A stretch of DNA of 64,000 nt from Ceratopteris richardii (taxonomy: Eukaryota; Streptophyta; Polypodiopsida; Polypodiales; Pteridaceae). How positions within the stretch are numbered: position 1 is the stretch's first letter; each line of letters starts with the position of its first letter. Both the position numbers and the translations under genes were made by a program. The stretch is from the NCBI GenBank assembly GCA_020310875.1, contig CM035433.1, positions 105,903,258 to 105,967,257 on the forward strand, given 5' to 3'. The notes beneath the pieces are model-generated. The model was not told the DNA's origin. It did no database searches and saw only the letters and a list, made by a program, of their open reading frames with translations. Below are positions 10,401 through 18,556 of this stretch, piece after piece.

Positions 10401-13400
10401 ATCCTAGGACATATAGTGTCAAAGAATGGCATATCTACTGACGAAGAAAAAGTGAGAGCCATAGCGGAGTTACCTAGGCCAAAGAATGTCAAGGAAGTAC
10501 AAGCTTTCATGGGGCATTGCGGTTATTATCGACGATTTATACACATGTATGCTGTCATTGCAAAGCCCATGTACGGACTTCTGACAAACTTTGAATGGAC
10601 GGATGAATGCGAAAATTCCTTCCAAGAGCTTAAACGAAGATTATGTTCAGCACCAATCTTGACCACACCAGATTGGAGTAAGCCATTCCATGTTCATGTG
10701 GATGCATCCAATTATGCCATTGGATGTGTGCTCGCACAACCTACTGGTGAAGGTAATATGGATCTTCCAATTGCCTATGCCAGTAGACAATTGAATGCGG
10801 CTGAACGGAATTACACCACTACAGAGCGCGAAGGATTAGGCATGGTATATGCAGTTAAAAAATTTAGACACTATTTGCTTGCAAATAAGTTTAAATTTTT
10901 TACTGATCATCAGGCGTTGTTATATCTTGTAAACAAGCCATGCAATACAGGAAGATTAGTGAGATGGTTTCTCTTGCTAATGGAATACGATTTTGAGGTT
11001 GTGGTAAGGAAAGGTAGGACTCATTTGAGAGCCGATCATCTCTCTAGGCTCACATCGGGAGAAGCCCCACAAGGAGTGTCAGATGACCTTCCGGATGCTT
11101 ACTTGTTTAATTTGGAAGTGGTGCCGCAGTGGGCCAAGCCATTGGTACCAGTATTGACATACGGGCCTAACCATCCTGTGGTAAACACACGAAACAGAGA
11201 GGTTGTAAAAGCCCAAAAATACCACATCATGGCAGGAAGCATGTACAAGCACACAGATCAAGGGATCTTGGCTTGTTGCGTAGAAGAGGATGAGTACGCT
11301 AAATGGTTGCAATTAGCACATGTAGGTGCATTAGAGCAACACCATTCAAAACAACGAACTTTACAGACTCTAAAGAGATTCGGAGTGCACTGGCCCACGA
11401 TGGAAGCGGATGTCCAGAAGTTGTGCAAGGAATGCCCAATCTGTTGCACTAAACCACCTGTGGAACATGCCACTCTCTATCAAGTATCCATTGTGCCAGA
11501 TTGGAGCGAACCACTAGTATCATTCCTGAGGACAAACACATTCCCTCCAGACATGACTCTAGCTAGAAAGAGGAGTTTGGAACAAGAAGCCCAGGACTAT
11601 TCACTCATAGGTGGTAATCTATATAAGCGCGGTAAGGATGGTTACCTGAGACTGTGTGTCCATGAAAGTGAGTATCTGAAAATCTTAGAAACTGCTCACC
11701 AAGGTGTGGCAGGAGGACATTTTGGACCAGATCGGGTAATCAAGGCAATACTATTTGCGGGCTTTTGGTGGCCTACACTTCACATGGATGCACATACCTA
11801 TGTGAAACGGTGTGATATCTGTCAAAGGACTCAGTATCCTATACGCAAAGATGAGATGCCACTGAAACCTATGATGGGTGGACGTGCATTCTCTAAGTGG
11901 GGAATAGACTTCGTAGGTCCTATTAACCCCCCAGCTAAGGGTTCTCATGCGGAATACATCATTGTGGCAACAGATTATCTCACCAAGTGGGTAGAGGTAA
12001 AAGCTACAACCAAGAACGATGCTCAAACAACTGCCAAATTCTTGTTTGAGAATGTATTCACGAGATATGGACTACCTATAGAGCTCGTAAGTGATAGAGG
12101 CACTCATTTCTTGAACGAAGTGATTGAAAATCTACTCCAAGAATTCTTGGTAATACACAAGAAGTCTGCCCCTTATCACCCTCAAGCTAATGGACAAGCT
12201 GAGAGCACTAATAAGATTTTATGCAACGTACTGACGAAATTAGTGAACACTAAACGCTCTGATTGGGACAAACAGCTACACCATGCTGTTTGGGCATACC
12301 GAGTTGCCTACAAAACGGTACTCCAAGCCACCCCCTTTCAGATGGTATTCGGCCAAAACGCTGTGCTACCCTTGGACTTCCTAATCCCTACATTGAGAGT
12401 AGCACAAGAACACGAATGGACAGGTCACGAACTCTCCTCTAGGATCTTTGACCTTGAACGATTAGGAGAAACAAGACTGAGAGCCGCTGCAGGGATATAC
12501 GCAGCCAAGAAGAGACAGAAGGCATACTTTGATGCCCACGTGAAGGATAAAGGCTTGAAAGCAGGAGATCTAGTCTTAGTCTATACACTAAAACAACACG
12601 CGAGGAAGCTAGAAAAGAGAGGCTACGGACCTATGATCATCAATCGGATCTCCACGAGCGGAGCAGTACAATTGGCCACATTAGAGGGTGATGTTCTCCC
12701 AAATTATATTAGCGGTTGCAGAGTCAAGTTGTATCAGGAACCCCTCACGGAGGAAATGCTCAGTCGACTCAACACTGCTAAGAAACGCAAAGAGGAAGAA
12801 AAGCGAGTTCGAGAAGAAGCTCAAGCTGAAGCTTTAGAACGCATCAGAAGGATGAAATTACGAAGGCAAGGTAGAGATCAGCCTGGAGCGAATGACTATG
12901 CAGACCAAGGATTTCCTATGGCCATGTGTGAAGTCGCAGGAACAAGCTCGCATAGGATAATTGATAGACGTCCTTTCGTAACCTTAGATATAGGACAAGG
13001 AAAGAGTGCAAGGACCGTAAGAGCCTTGATTGACTCAGGTGCAGCCACTAGTGCTGTTAAATTGTCTTACTGCCAAGAATTACAATTGATTGTCAATCCT
13101 GTGGAAGCATATCTTATAGGATTGGGAGGAGTGGAAACCCCTTGCATGGGCGAGGCGGAACTTCCCCTTTACATTCATGATGAGGCAATGACAGTTAAAG
13201 TACTGGTGTGTCAAGATGAGGATCTCACTGAACCTCTAGTCTTGGGTCAGGATTGGATCTATGACCAAGCAGTCAATCTAAACCTAAGAAGTGGACTTCT
13301 CCAGGTTTGGGTCAATCATAGTCGAGTTACAGTAGAATTAGACAATGGAGCACTCAAGGAACTAGGAAAGGCACAGACTCCTGGTCCTTCCAGGGGTACA

Positions 13401-14087
13401 CATGAAGATGACCATGCTGTTCTTGTTCAAAACCCTGTGTTGCAGAGGAATGACATTTGCAAAAAAGGAGTCAGGGATGCAACGGAACTCCCTTCTTTTC
13501 CAAAGGTCAGAAGGAGGCAGCAACCAAAGGTGGATCACAGGCAGAAGAAGCCGAGTACTACCTATGTCCGAGATCAAAAGTACCTGCGCAGCAGAATGCC
13601 CCAGAAACTCAACCAGATGTGGGTGCGGAAAGGCGAACGACCGGTTGCACCACCGTCAACCACACGGGCAAAGCCTCTTATTAGTAGCCAACAACACGAC
13701 GCTAATAAGAAGTCTTTCAGAAATTCTTCTGCTAAAGTAAAATCTATTTGGGTGCCCAAGAAGTCGATGAAGGCAAGCCCACAATCTAGACAAATTTGGG
13801 TGCCTAAGGCTTGCTTGCGGGCACAAGTAGTTAAGCCAAGGCCGCAACCTATGCAGCATAACCCATCTACGAGTACCACCAGAATTCCCTCGTGCTCAAC
13901 ACTTAGGAACACACAAAGACCCATGAGTATACATGTAATCACTTATAAGCGGGTCCCTAAAAGGCCCCATTCCCAAACAGCGACACCGACACAGCTCTCT
14001 GGAGTCTCTACGAAACCGAAAGCAAAGCCCATCCACTGCATTTGGCAGTCTAAGATCTGTAATAAACCCCCCGACCCCGATTTGTAA
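4461..14087 (+). CDS. Element A Gag-Pol polyprotein (3208 aa)
   Basis: A single open frame for the particle protein and replication enzymes, starting MNLRSGR as in element B. Gag core at about 337-455. Three zinc knuckles of spacing CX2CX3HX4C at C558, C754 and C783. Protease 1 with DSGAG at 1363. Reverse transcriptase from about 1790 with YVDD at 1935-1938. RNase H at about 2075-2190. Two tandem integrase zinc-binding domains: H2287/H2294/C2325/C2328 and H2413/H2420/C2451/C2454. Integrase core D2483, D2545, E2581 (D,D-35-E). A C-terminal integrase region to about 2765. A second protease-like domain with DSGAA at 2858. A basic tail with IWVPK repeats. At about twice the usual Gag-Pol length, with no frameshift between gag and pol, products must come from proteolysis. 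All key catalytic residues I can place are present. Start chosen because B uses the same N-terminus. Confidence 0.95.
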   Translation: MNLRSGRHLARERQSLRSSEASVNHTARSWAQQLSHRSNYPSSETSESEMSQGMDRPTGSSGVPYLYRVEGPYKTQLEYLRTNRLGASIYEDGLGRSVVQIKNPDQSIGLEHPAVKFENGAYLDKEGTIYVVTSHPDRTDDFGNVISEADLGDLEQGNMGAEPRTPRGKSVLTRIITPEWVPQDNKSIELLLNRETDEAFWRYKSNQPTDIGTIMIYEFKDPDSPGRVTYLDHTSERIFVVTENDRHAYTWKGEFIFPQPRSNVAYGHPGAGTSQAHGMQRDRSKDRPEVSFANPVGRERTRTETNRVEPEMHRAHRNQRNVDGFPLPRPREHTRTLRPTQLVKSMKNYFDGTGDPYDHVAEFKQVLRAEQVEDLFTQYNAFGLTLRNTALTWFQPLDERQFRSIDQLLEAFIIEFSKSGIRHNTSSLIHSFKQTPQETVRLAGRRFRQYLERCPISELPTSAKQVALFLDGLLSPKLRSYVYLKDPRTIEECVRMCIDIEDNLGEELELSKIYKDSDSASSQSSTQATSIEELAEKVAQKLGVTSKQIPRFAPVKRCYTCGGDHMANVCPIMAQPQVNPSSQYCTIERRYTNHTAQDCPYNKQAVRQPYPQPYQQGRYQNQNPPPQYARPQQTYQPQYQAQQRPQPVLVQQPPAPANVIPVKYTAAEENLNRAIVPVTSLISENDPSDHSFDSTHVDSPQAYYMQSPEHGESYYGEESNEPSWESDYTNIMYTNPNPRPQPRQVRPPFPRGPCYRCQGDHLIRDCPLPPPTQTQSVTIQGFCQDCGKEHLLRDCPKNPNSMPKITPINVVGLVVDSSGSVTSTAPVQVVTRAQALQQNQGVGKEKSPDTSDTESQNKKRTRAWKDSRERMKRQWAKKMSELEESLRETKAKIIEITSQPHSHTFPPLPSPSPSIPSPSKTAHATHPPPQTGSVLADPTPEDIDMMLKAYQARIQEGPNVTDHDKCYPRADLEIERTKLCAKMVALAQTMFEASRLFNYSGSAKTQLHLDGFLEKLERIIARSDKQEKNQDQEKASKNRNHSQSEVYVADAPKPDNFPSLERIERPIAQPEKEPNPQRKERARERISQPLQKAHVPPQGAYLPPHRSQEPPSKAYVPPQVTHIPSQRAYEPVRKSSRISNPPQEACAPAICENEERVNNRISPPSQVAYAPNSTEPDTSSSMNRFAPDFLREIQEDKWDNESEVAPPFELVDDAHDQFPQDIPSIYGEHESVQSHERLDFESNSIQELPHFTGPWEAKSTCMRAPTVMVRNDDSVIPRNTEVVTNTKVQRDLTLEELSEDRPNARKYVASQVTEIAKPRSRVGSHRTVPEIPLDKIGDMCEGEEGNTYLPITYQDYTTKAILDSGAGVAIATTSLWKRWGKPALRPTRMKLQMADGHIERPLGLLEGITLTTCGVEFEHSFAICDFSKNHAYEMILGRPFMRQLQVVQDWGTNSLYLQHLGVTTKVNLKDYSHRDVPPIQWNPIHRAKDDTESVHSIGSGSSWMHEDTHLWMCKVAVEEEKREKAREVGANETHRPIQDPAYAPVVFPDEEFEPHGWAEILATMDVAINEEQWTPHCDEDGYDISVFSIEPIMGEAVLEECEPSPDAFEDASDSDLESIIMDPPFASDEEYFHEIEFQPQRHGEITNDVRLATHMTPKEEGKKRKKREASPEEEESLFEVPENFKKYEIDDRRVMIRMPKREAQSGEAYDNKETTKKIVVAIEEGEERCTYIGHDLTEEEEHELIALLREYRDVFAWSYKDLKGVDPDICSHTIPMTSDAKPSKQKPYTYNDNYAAKIKEEIDRLVEAGFIYEIEHTEWVSPIVVVPKKNGKLRVCINLKKVNAATIRDNYPLPITEHLLERVAGKEVYSFLDGFSGYNQVAIAPEDQHKTAFATEWGIFAFRVMPFGLTNAPATFQRLMCHVFKEFLRKSLEVYVDDLCAHSNVRQTHIPELRQIFDKCREYQVCLNPEKCVFMVRQGKILGHIVSKNGISTDEEKVRAIAELPRPKNVKEVQAFMGHCGYYRRFIHMYAVIAKPMYGLLTNFEWTDECENSFQELKRRLCSAPILTTPDWSKPFHVHVDASNYAIGCVLAQPTGEGNMDLPIAYASRQLNAAERNYTTTEREGLGMVYAVKKFRHYLLANKFKFFTDHQALLYLVNKPCNTGRLVRWFLLLMEYDFEVVVRKGRTHLRADHLSRLTSGEAPQGVSDDLPDAYLFNLEVVPQWAKPLVPVLTYGPNHPVVNTRNREVVKAQKYHIMAGSMYKHTDQGILACCVEEDEYAKWLQLAHVGALEQHHSKQRTLQTLKRFGVHWPTMEADVQKLCKECPICCTKPPVEHATLYQVSIVPDWSEPLVSFLRTNTFPPDMTLARKRSLEQEAQDYSLIGGNLYKRGKDGYLRLCVHESEYLKILETAHQGVAGGHFGPDRVIKAILFAGFWWPTLHMDAHTYVKRCDICQRTQYPIRKDEMPLKPMMGGRAFSKWGIDFVGPINPPAKGSHAEYIIVATDYLTKWVEVKATTKNDAQTTAKFLFENVFTRYGLPIELVSDRGTHFLNEVIENLLQEFLVIHKKSAPYHPQANGQAESTNKILCNVLTKLVNTKRSDWDKQLHHAVWAYRVAYKTVLQATPFQMVFGQNAVLPLDFLIPTLRVAQEHEWTGHELSSRIFDLERLGETRLRAAAGIYAAKKRQKAYFDAHVKDKGLKAGDLVLVYTLKQHARKLEKRGYGPMIINRISTSGAVQLATLEGDVLPNYISGCRVKLYQEPLTEEMLSRLNTAKKRKEEEKRVREEAQAEALERIRRMKLRRQGRDQPGANDYADQGFPMAMCEVAGTSSHRIIDRRPFVTLDIGQGKSARTVRALIDSGAATSAVKLSYCQELQLIVNPVEAYLIGLGGVETPCMGEAELPLYIHDEAMTVKVLVCQDEDLTEPLVLGQDWIYDQAVNLNLRSGLLQVWVNHSRVTVELDNGALKELGKAQTPGPSRGTHEDDHAVLVQNPVLQRNDICKKGVRDATELPSFPKVRRRQQPKVDHRQKKPSTTYVRDQKYLRSRMPQKLNQMWVRKGERPVAPPSTTRAKPLISSQQHDANKKSFRNSSAKVKSIWVPKKSMKASPQSRQIWVPKACLRAQVVKPRPQPMQHNPSTSTTRIPSCSTLRNTQRPMSIHVITYKRVPKRPHSQTATPTQLSGVSTKPKAKPIHCIWQSKICNKPPDPDL

Positions 14088-14254
14088 ATTCACCCCACTT
14101 ACTAACGGCATTAGTCTCTTAGGAATACACAAACGTTAACTACACTCACTGTCTTCGTGCACTTACTAACCACTAACTCACCATATACCTCATGTTAATG
14201 TTGTAACGGGGACAGCAACGGATTTAGTCTGTCCATTACGATGTTAACACATGC

Positions 14255-14270
14255 TTCTATATTCTCACAG
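14255..14270 (+). promoter_or_regulatory. Candidate splice acceptor for the element A post-pol ORF
   Basis: A pyrimidine-rich stretch ending TTCTCACAG (AG at 14269-14270), 21 bases before the ATG at 14292. Together with the donor at 2568/2569 it would give a subgenomic RNA encoding the downstream ORF. This is inferred from sequence only. Confidence 0.45.
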
Positions 14271-14291
14271 AATCAGAAGGCAAGCAGTAAA

Positions 14292-17200
14292 ATGGCAGAT
14301 GCGACAGGTTCGGGCTCACAAGTAGGGATACTTACTGCAGGAATTGATGTGGATAGCCTACCTGTGGACGTGCCCCCGACTGAACGACCAGTGGAGATGC
14401 AACACCTTCAGCAACTCCCGGTGCCAGACCCACCTACAGGAATCACGGAAAGAGTCCATGCCAACTCTCATTGGTTCAATGGCATGCCCGGTCCATTAGG
14501 AGAGGCTAAGTATATCTGGGAGTCTAAATGCGAGTATGACAGATCATGGGTGCGTTTCCAATTTTTCTCCAAGGAGTTCGAGACTTTACAGAACACCGAA
14601 GACCTCCAGATCATATGGCAACGAGCAGGGTTGGCGGAATATTTTGAAGCCCCACTACCTAAACCCGACCTCCTCCGATGTTACTATCTGGTCTCTACAT
14701 TACAAGCTCATGAAGATAAGGACCAACCCGGATCATTTGTTCTCCCCTCATTGCTGGGCAACAACGAGTTGAAGAGGTTTGAACTTACTGTGGAGCTAGT
14801 GAGTGATGCTTTAAAGATGCATGGCACGCATGTACCCTCAGAAAAGGATGCTCTCGTTCCCAATAACATGAAGGACAGGAAAGTAGTGAAGCTAAAAGAC
14901 ATGGCAGCCCTCACCCCAAATGTGTCCATCCCTCTCCGCATGTGCATGCAACATTTCGCCTTCCCCGGTCAAGACCGATTCACGCAACCACACAAGAAGA
15001 TCTGGTTTGCTCTCTACTTGGCGGAAGCAGGTGCGCTACCTATTAAGCTACCAGTGTGGATTATAGATCAGTTGTATGAAGCGAACAAACGGGCTTCTAG
15101 GAAATTAGTGGTGAACGGATGCTGTGCACTCACACGCATCATTTACCGATGCTTGGCATATGATGTCCCCATTGAGCGTGCCTTAACTTGGGCACAATTA
15201 CAAATGTTTAAAAGGCTCAAGACATCCACACATCAGTCCAAGCGCATGAGGGGCGCGATTCCGTGTGTCCAGACAAGGGAAGTCCTGACTACTCCTGAGG
15301 CATCACCATTAAGAGAGGGCACTGTACCTCCTTTTACCATTAGGATACCCAGGTCGGAATCTGACACTACGACACAACCCACCCCATCGGCTCCTCCGGT
15401 TACACCTGAATTCGAGTTTGCTGCCACCGGAGAGGCTGAAGGATTGGACCCCCAGGATTTCGAAGCATTCCTACAAAGCACACAATTCTCTGACGTGGAG
15501 TTTTATTCAGAGGCAGAGGAGCAGGGCACATCCTCGCGGAGAAGAAGAAAGTCTACAGACGGTAGACATGTCCATTGGAGTGACGCTCAGCAAAGTCAAC
15601 AACACGGACAACCGGAAGAAGAAGAAGCATATGAAGAAGAGACCACTGAAGCCCCAGCATATACAGCAGAACTCCGAAGGCTGTATCAGATTATGGAAAG
15701 AGTGCGATCGCAGCAGTTACTCACTGAACAGAGCAGCAGAGTACTTATGACTCAGTTGTTGGAAGAAGCGGGAGTTGACTCAGAGTACAGGGAAGGTCTC
15801 TTATTGATGGCAGAAACATATGGAGTTGTAGAAGCTGTGCGCACTGCCATTCAGAGGCCTTCAGTTCAATATGACCCACGAAGGTTCCAGACACGGCCTC
15901 GCTCAGGTAAAAATATCCAAATTCCCGTTACAGTTGCAGAGGAGCCAACTACTACACCAACCTCCCAAACAGCTAGTCAACAGCACCCCGCCACCCATGA
16001 GGAGTCCACCGAACCACTACCACCTACTCCCCCACCATCGCCTCCGAGAACAGAGACAGTGGAAATCCCATCGACCACTCAACCCACTGACCCAACCTTC
16101 ATCTTTCGTACTCCCATCTCTAGTGCCACCCTATTCTCTACCACTGATAACCCGACCTTTGAAGCAAACCCCATCACTACACAACCCACCGAAACCCTTC
16201 CCGAGCCTGCCCTAGGACAACCATCCCCAAGGCCTTCAGCCACGGGTCATCCTGACCCCAGATCCACATTCATGGGTTTCCCTACTACCATGCCACCCTT
16301 TCCACCCTCCTCAAATTTACGACCCCAACCCCCGATATCCCTCTCTCCATTTCTACAATCCCTCCAGGACATCTTTGCTAGGGCTTTTCAACCAGGCCCT
16401 CAACCATTCCCTGTCTTTTCAGCTCCCCACCCCACTTCACACCTATTCACCACTTCCACACACACACCACCTACCATACCAGTGTATATGGCAGGCCCCA
16501 CACTAACACCCACTCCTGAAGGAATGGACATTTCACCACCCACGGCCCCACCACCCACGGGTTCACCTCCTCCCATTCCCCCTCCACCAATTACACCCAC
16601 ACACACAACTTTCGTAGACACATCATTCACTATCTCCCTTCCCCAATTCCCTTCCCATGCATCTTCCACGGTAAACACCCCCCACTCATCTATAGGTAAT
16701 GCATTGGACACCATGTTGGCTTGTATATCAAATTTAAGAACAGATTACATTCAGCTTCAGCAACAAAACGCACGCCTGCAAGAGCACTCTGCGACACTAC
16801 AGCTCCGCCTTGCGGTACTAGAAGGGGAGAATGCTCGCCTCCACACACAGTTCCAAACCCTCCAAGACGCCCATAATATATTGGAAGTACAGCTACAGAA
16901 CGTAGATCAGGAAGCAGTGCAGGTGGTAGAAAGTCACCTACGGACACAACTGGAACGCAACTCAAAACTTCAGCGAAATATGGCGCTACTTAAACGCCAT
17001 CTTGCGGCTGCTCAGGAAGAGAACAGACGTCTGCAAATACAAAATCAAGAGAACCTGGAGGCAGCTATTGAGAGCACACCGGGGGCACCCATCAGCCCAT
17101 CCAAGTTTCAAGCAGTGACCCCCGATAATATCAAGATTATATTGGAAGATTATGCCATGCTACTCGAAGCACATGATAAGCTATCGGAGGAGCTAGGACA

Positions 17201-18545
17201 ACTGAAGCAGGAACACCAACAAGGCCCAACAGCTGCCCCTCCAACCACCCCCTCTGCAGCTTCGCTTCCCTCCGACGCAGAGGCCATAAAAGATCTCCAG
17301 CAACAGGTAACTGAATTGCAAACACGCCTACTACAATATGAGAGGCCATCTTCCCCTCCGGAGGCTCCCACGGACGAAGAAGTTGTGCAAATTCCTGTGG
17401 AACAAACGTTTGATGAAGAATATGATCCGCAACCATTCCCAGGAGGCCAACAAACAGAAGAAGCGCAGGACACGTTCGAGGCACCACGGCCGCCATGGTT
17501 ACGACAAGTGGAGGAAATAGGGACCTCGCATGAAGAGCGCACCGTAGTGCAAAATCAGGCTATGAGGGTCATAGAAGAGACTGTTTTACAATCAGATTAC
17601 TTCAAGAACTTGTCATCGAGACGCCTGATTCTCTCATCGGAACTCCAGTACAGGCCATATTATATTATCTTGGCTGATTATAATGCAGAAATACAAAGAG
17701 TCACGGGTCAGATTCCTACTTTTGCGACCCAATTTCAACCCGAAGACCTTCCTCCAGAGGTGCGAAAAGGCAAGATTCGTCAACCGACATGGCGGCAGAA
17801 ACTTTTAGAGACTTATCCAGAAATGCTACGCACATGGAACAACGCGCCACTGCACCTCCTGTACAACCCATGCTACGGTCCAGTTCCCCGCCGCAGGTCG
17901 TGGAAGGCATTTAATATCAAGGTACAGAACAATGCGCAATGCAAGGAATGGCTGAACTACCCGTACATCGCGCCACCACAAGGACCACCATCGGTAGCAT
18001 ATATGATGGGAACCATTCGCCACTGGATGCCGCGCTTGAAGCCCATGCCAGATGTAGCAGCGCAAATGATGCTTAAAATCTTAGATATGATGCAAGTAGT
18101 GCTGAAGACCTTTAGAAATGCAGCCGCGCCACAGGTACGTCTTCCGGGGTTTAGCAATGGAAATTACGACTTGGTGTATGACATGAGCACCACCCCCAGT
18201 ATCCGTGTGGCTTACGCTTGGCATGCACGCATCAAGTACCTCCCCGCCTGCTACAAACAGACCTTCGAAGAAATGTTCAGATCTGGTTTCTGGGAGTACC
18301 ACTCGGAGATTTTCGCACCAAAGCCGACACATCTGCTTCAACTGTTTGCTTGTGAACAAGCAATGTATTCAGAGTACTACACCACCCCGCAACCAGAAAC
18401 CCCTGGTGCAATCAATTGGGAGGCATTGGAAGCCGATCTAGCAAGAGGCTTAAGGATAGGAGAACATGAACTGGCCACCAATGTCATCCAATATTACATC
18501 GACCACCCGCGCGAACAAAGGTCTGTCAGGGGCGACAGACGCTAG
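14292..18545 (+). CDS. Element A post-pol ORF (about 1417 aa, coiled-coil protein, function unknown)
   Basis: The open frame reaches back to an ATG at 14241. I prefer the ATG at 14292 (MADATGSGSQ) because it follows a good splice acceptor. Numbering from 14241: residues about 70-330 form a Trp/Leu-rich globular-looking region; about 570-820 are Pro/Ser/Thr-rich and low complexity; about 822-1090 are long heptad coiled coil rich in Gln, Leu and Glu; about 1120-1434 form a second folded-looking region rich in Trp and Tyr. I see no signal peptide or membrane segment, so calling it an envelope would be unsupported. The position corresponds to the extra ORF of Athila/Tat elements. The stop (18543-18545) abuts the polypurine tract, and element C has a decayed protein of similar layout at the same place. 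Function is unknown; the intact frame suggests it is useful to the element. Confidence 0.8.
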   Translation: MADATGSGSQVGILTAGIDVDSLPVDVPPTERPVEMQHLQQLPVPDPPTGITERVHANSHWFNGMPGPLGEAKYIWESKCEYDRSWVRFQFFSKEFETLQNTEDLQIIWQRAGLAEYFEAPLPKPDLLRCYYLVSTLQAHEDKDQPGSFVLPSLLGNNELKRFELTVELVSDALKMHGTHVPSEKDALVPNNMKDRKVVKLKDMAALTPNVSIPLRMCMQHFAFPGQDRFTQPHKKIWFALYLAEAGALPIKLPVWIIDQLYEANKRASRKLVVNGCCALTRIIYRCLAYDVPIERALTWAQLQMFKRLKTSTHQSKRMRGAIPCVQTREVLTTPEASPLREGTVPPFTIRIPRSESDTTTQPTPSAPPVTPEFEFAATGEAEGLDPQDFEAFLQSTQFSDVEFYSEAEEQGTSSRRRRKSTDGRHVHWSDAQQSQQHGQPEEEEAYEEETTEAPAYTAELRRLYQIMERVRSQQLLTEQSSRVLMTQLLEEAGVDSEYREGLLLMAETYGVVEAVRTAIQRPSVQYDPRRFQTRPRSGKNIQIPVTVAEEPTTTPTSQTASQQHPATHEESTEPLPPTPPPSPPRTETVEIPSTTQPTDPTFIFRTPISSATLFSTTDNPTFEANPITTQPTETLPEPALGQPSPRPSATGHPDPRSTFMGFPTTMPPFPPSSNLRPQPPISLSPFLQSLQDIFARAFQPGPQPFPVFSAPHPTSHLFTTSTHTPPTIPVYMAGPTLTPTPEGMDISPPTAPPPTGSPPPIPPPPITPTHTTFVDTSFTISLPQFPSHASSTVNTPHSSIGNALDTMLACISNLRTDYIQLQQQNARLQEHSATLQLRLAVLEGENARLHTQFQTLQDAHNILEVQLQNVDQEAVQVVESHLRTQLERNSKLQRNMALLKRHLAAAQEENRRLQIQNQENLEAAIESTPGAPISPSKFQAVTPDNIKIILEDYAMLLEAHDKLSEELGQLKQEHQQGPTAAPPTTPSAASLPSDAEAIKDLQQQVTELQTRLLQYERPSSPPEAPTDEEVVQIPVEQTFDEEYDPQPFPGGQQTEEAQDTFEAPRPPWLRQVEEIGTSHEERTVVQNQAMRVIEETVLQSDYFKNLSSRRLILSSELQYRPYYIILADYNAEIQRVTGQIPTFATQFQPEDLPPEVRKGKIRQPTWRQKLLETYPEMLRTWNNAPLHLLYNPCYGPVPRRRSWKAFNIKVQNNAQCKEWLNYPYIAPPQGPPSVAYMMGTIRHWMPRLKPMPDVAAQMMLKILDMMQVVLKTFRNAAAPQVRLPGFSNGNYDLVYDMSTTPSIRVAYAWHARIKYLPACYKQTFEEMFRSGFWEYHSEIFAPKPTHLLQLFACEQAMYSEYYTTPQPETPGAINWEALEADLARGLRIGEHELATNVIQYYIDHPREQRSVRGDRR

Positions 18546-18556
18546 GAAGGGGGGAG
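18544..18556 (+). promoter_or_regulatory. Polypurine tract of element A
   Basis: AGGAAGGGGGGAG immediately before the 3' LTR start TGTTGG; it overlaps the stop codon of the post-pol ORF. This is the plus-strand primer site. Confidence 0.92.

Noticed and set aside
5244-13942. Many minus-strand and out-of-frame open frames inside element A
   Set aside because: They overlap a clearly coding frame and have no recognisable content.
14292-18545. Retroviral-type envelope gene
   Set aside because: Position fits, but no signal peptide, membrane segment or cleavage site is visible; called a post-pol ORF of unknown function.
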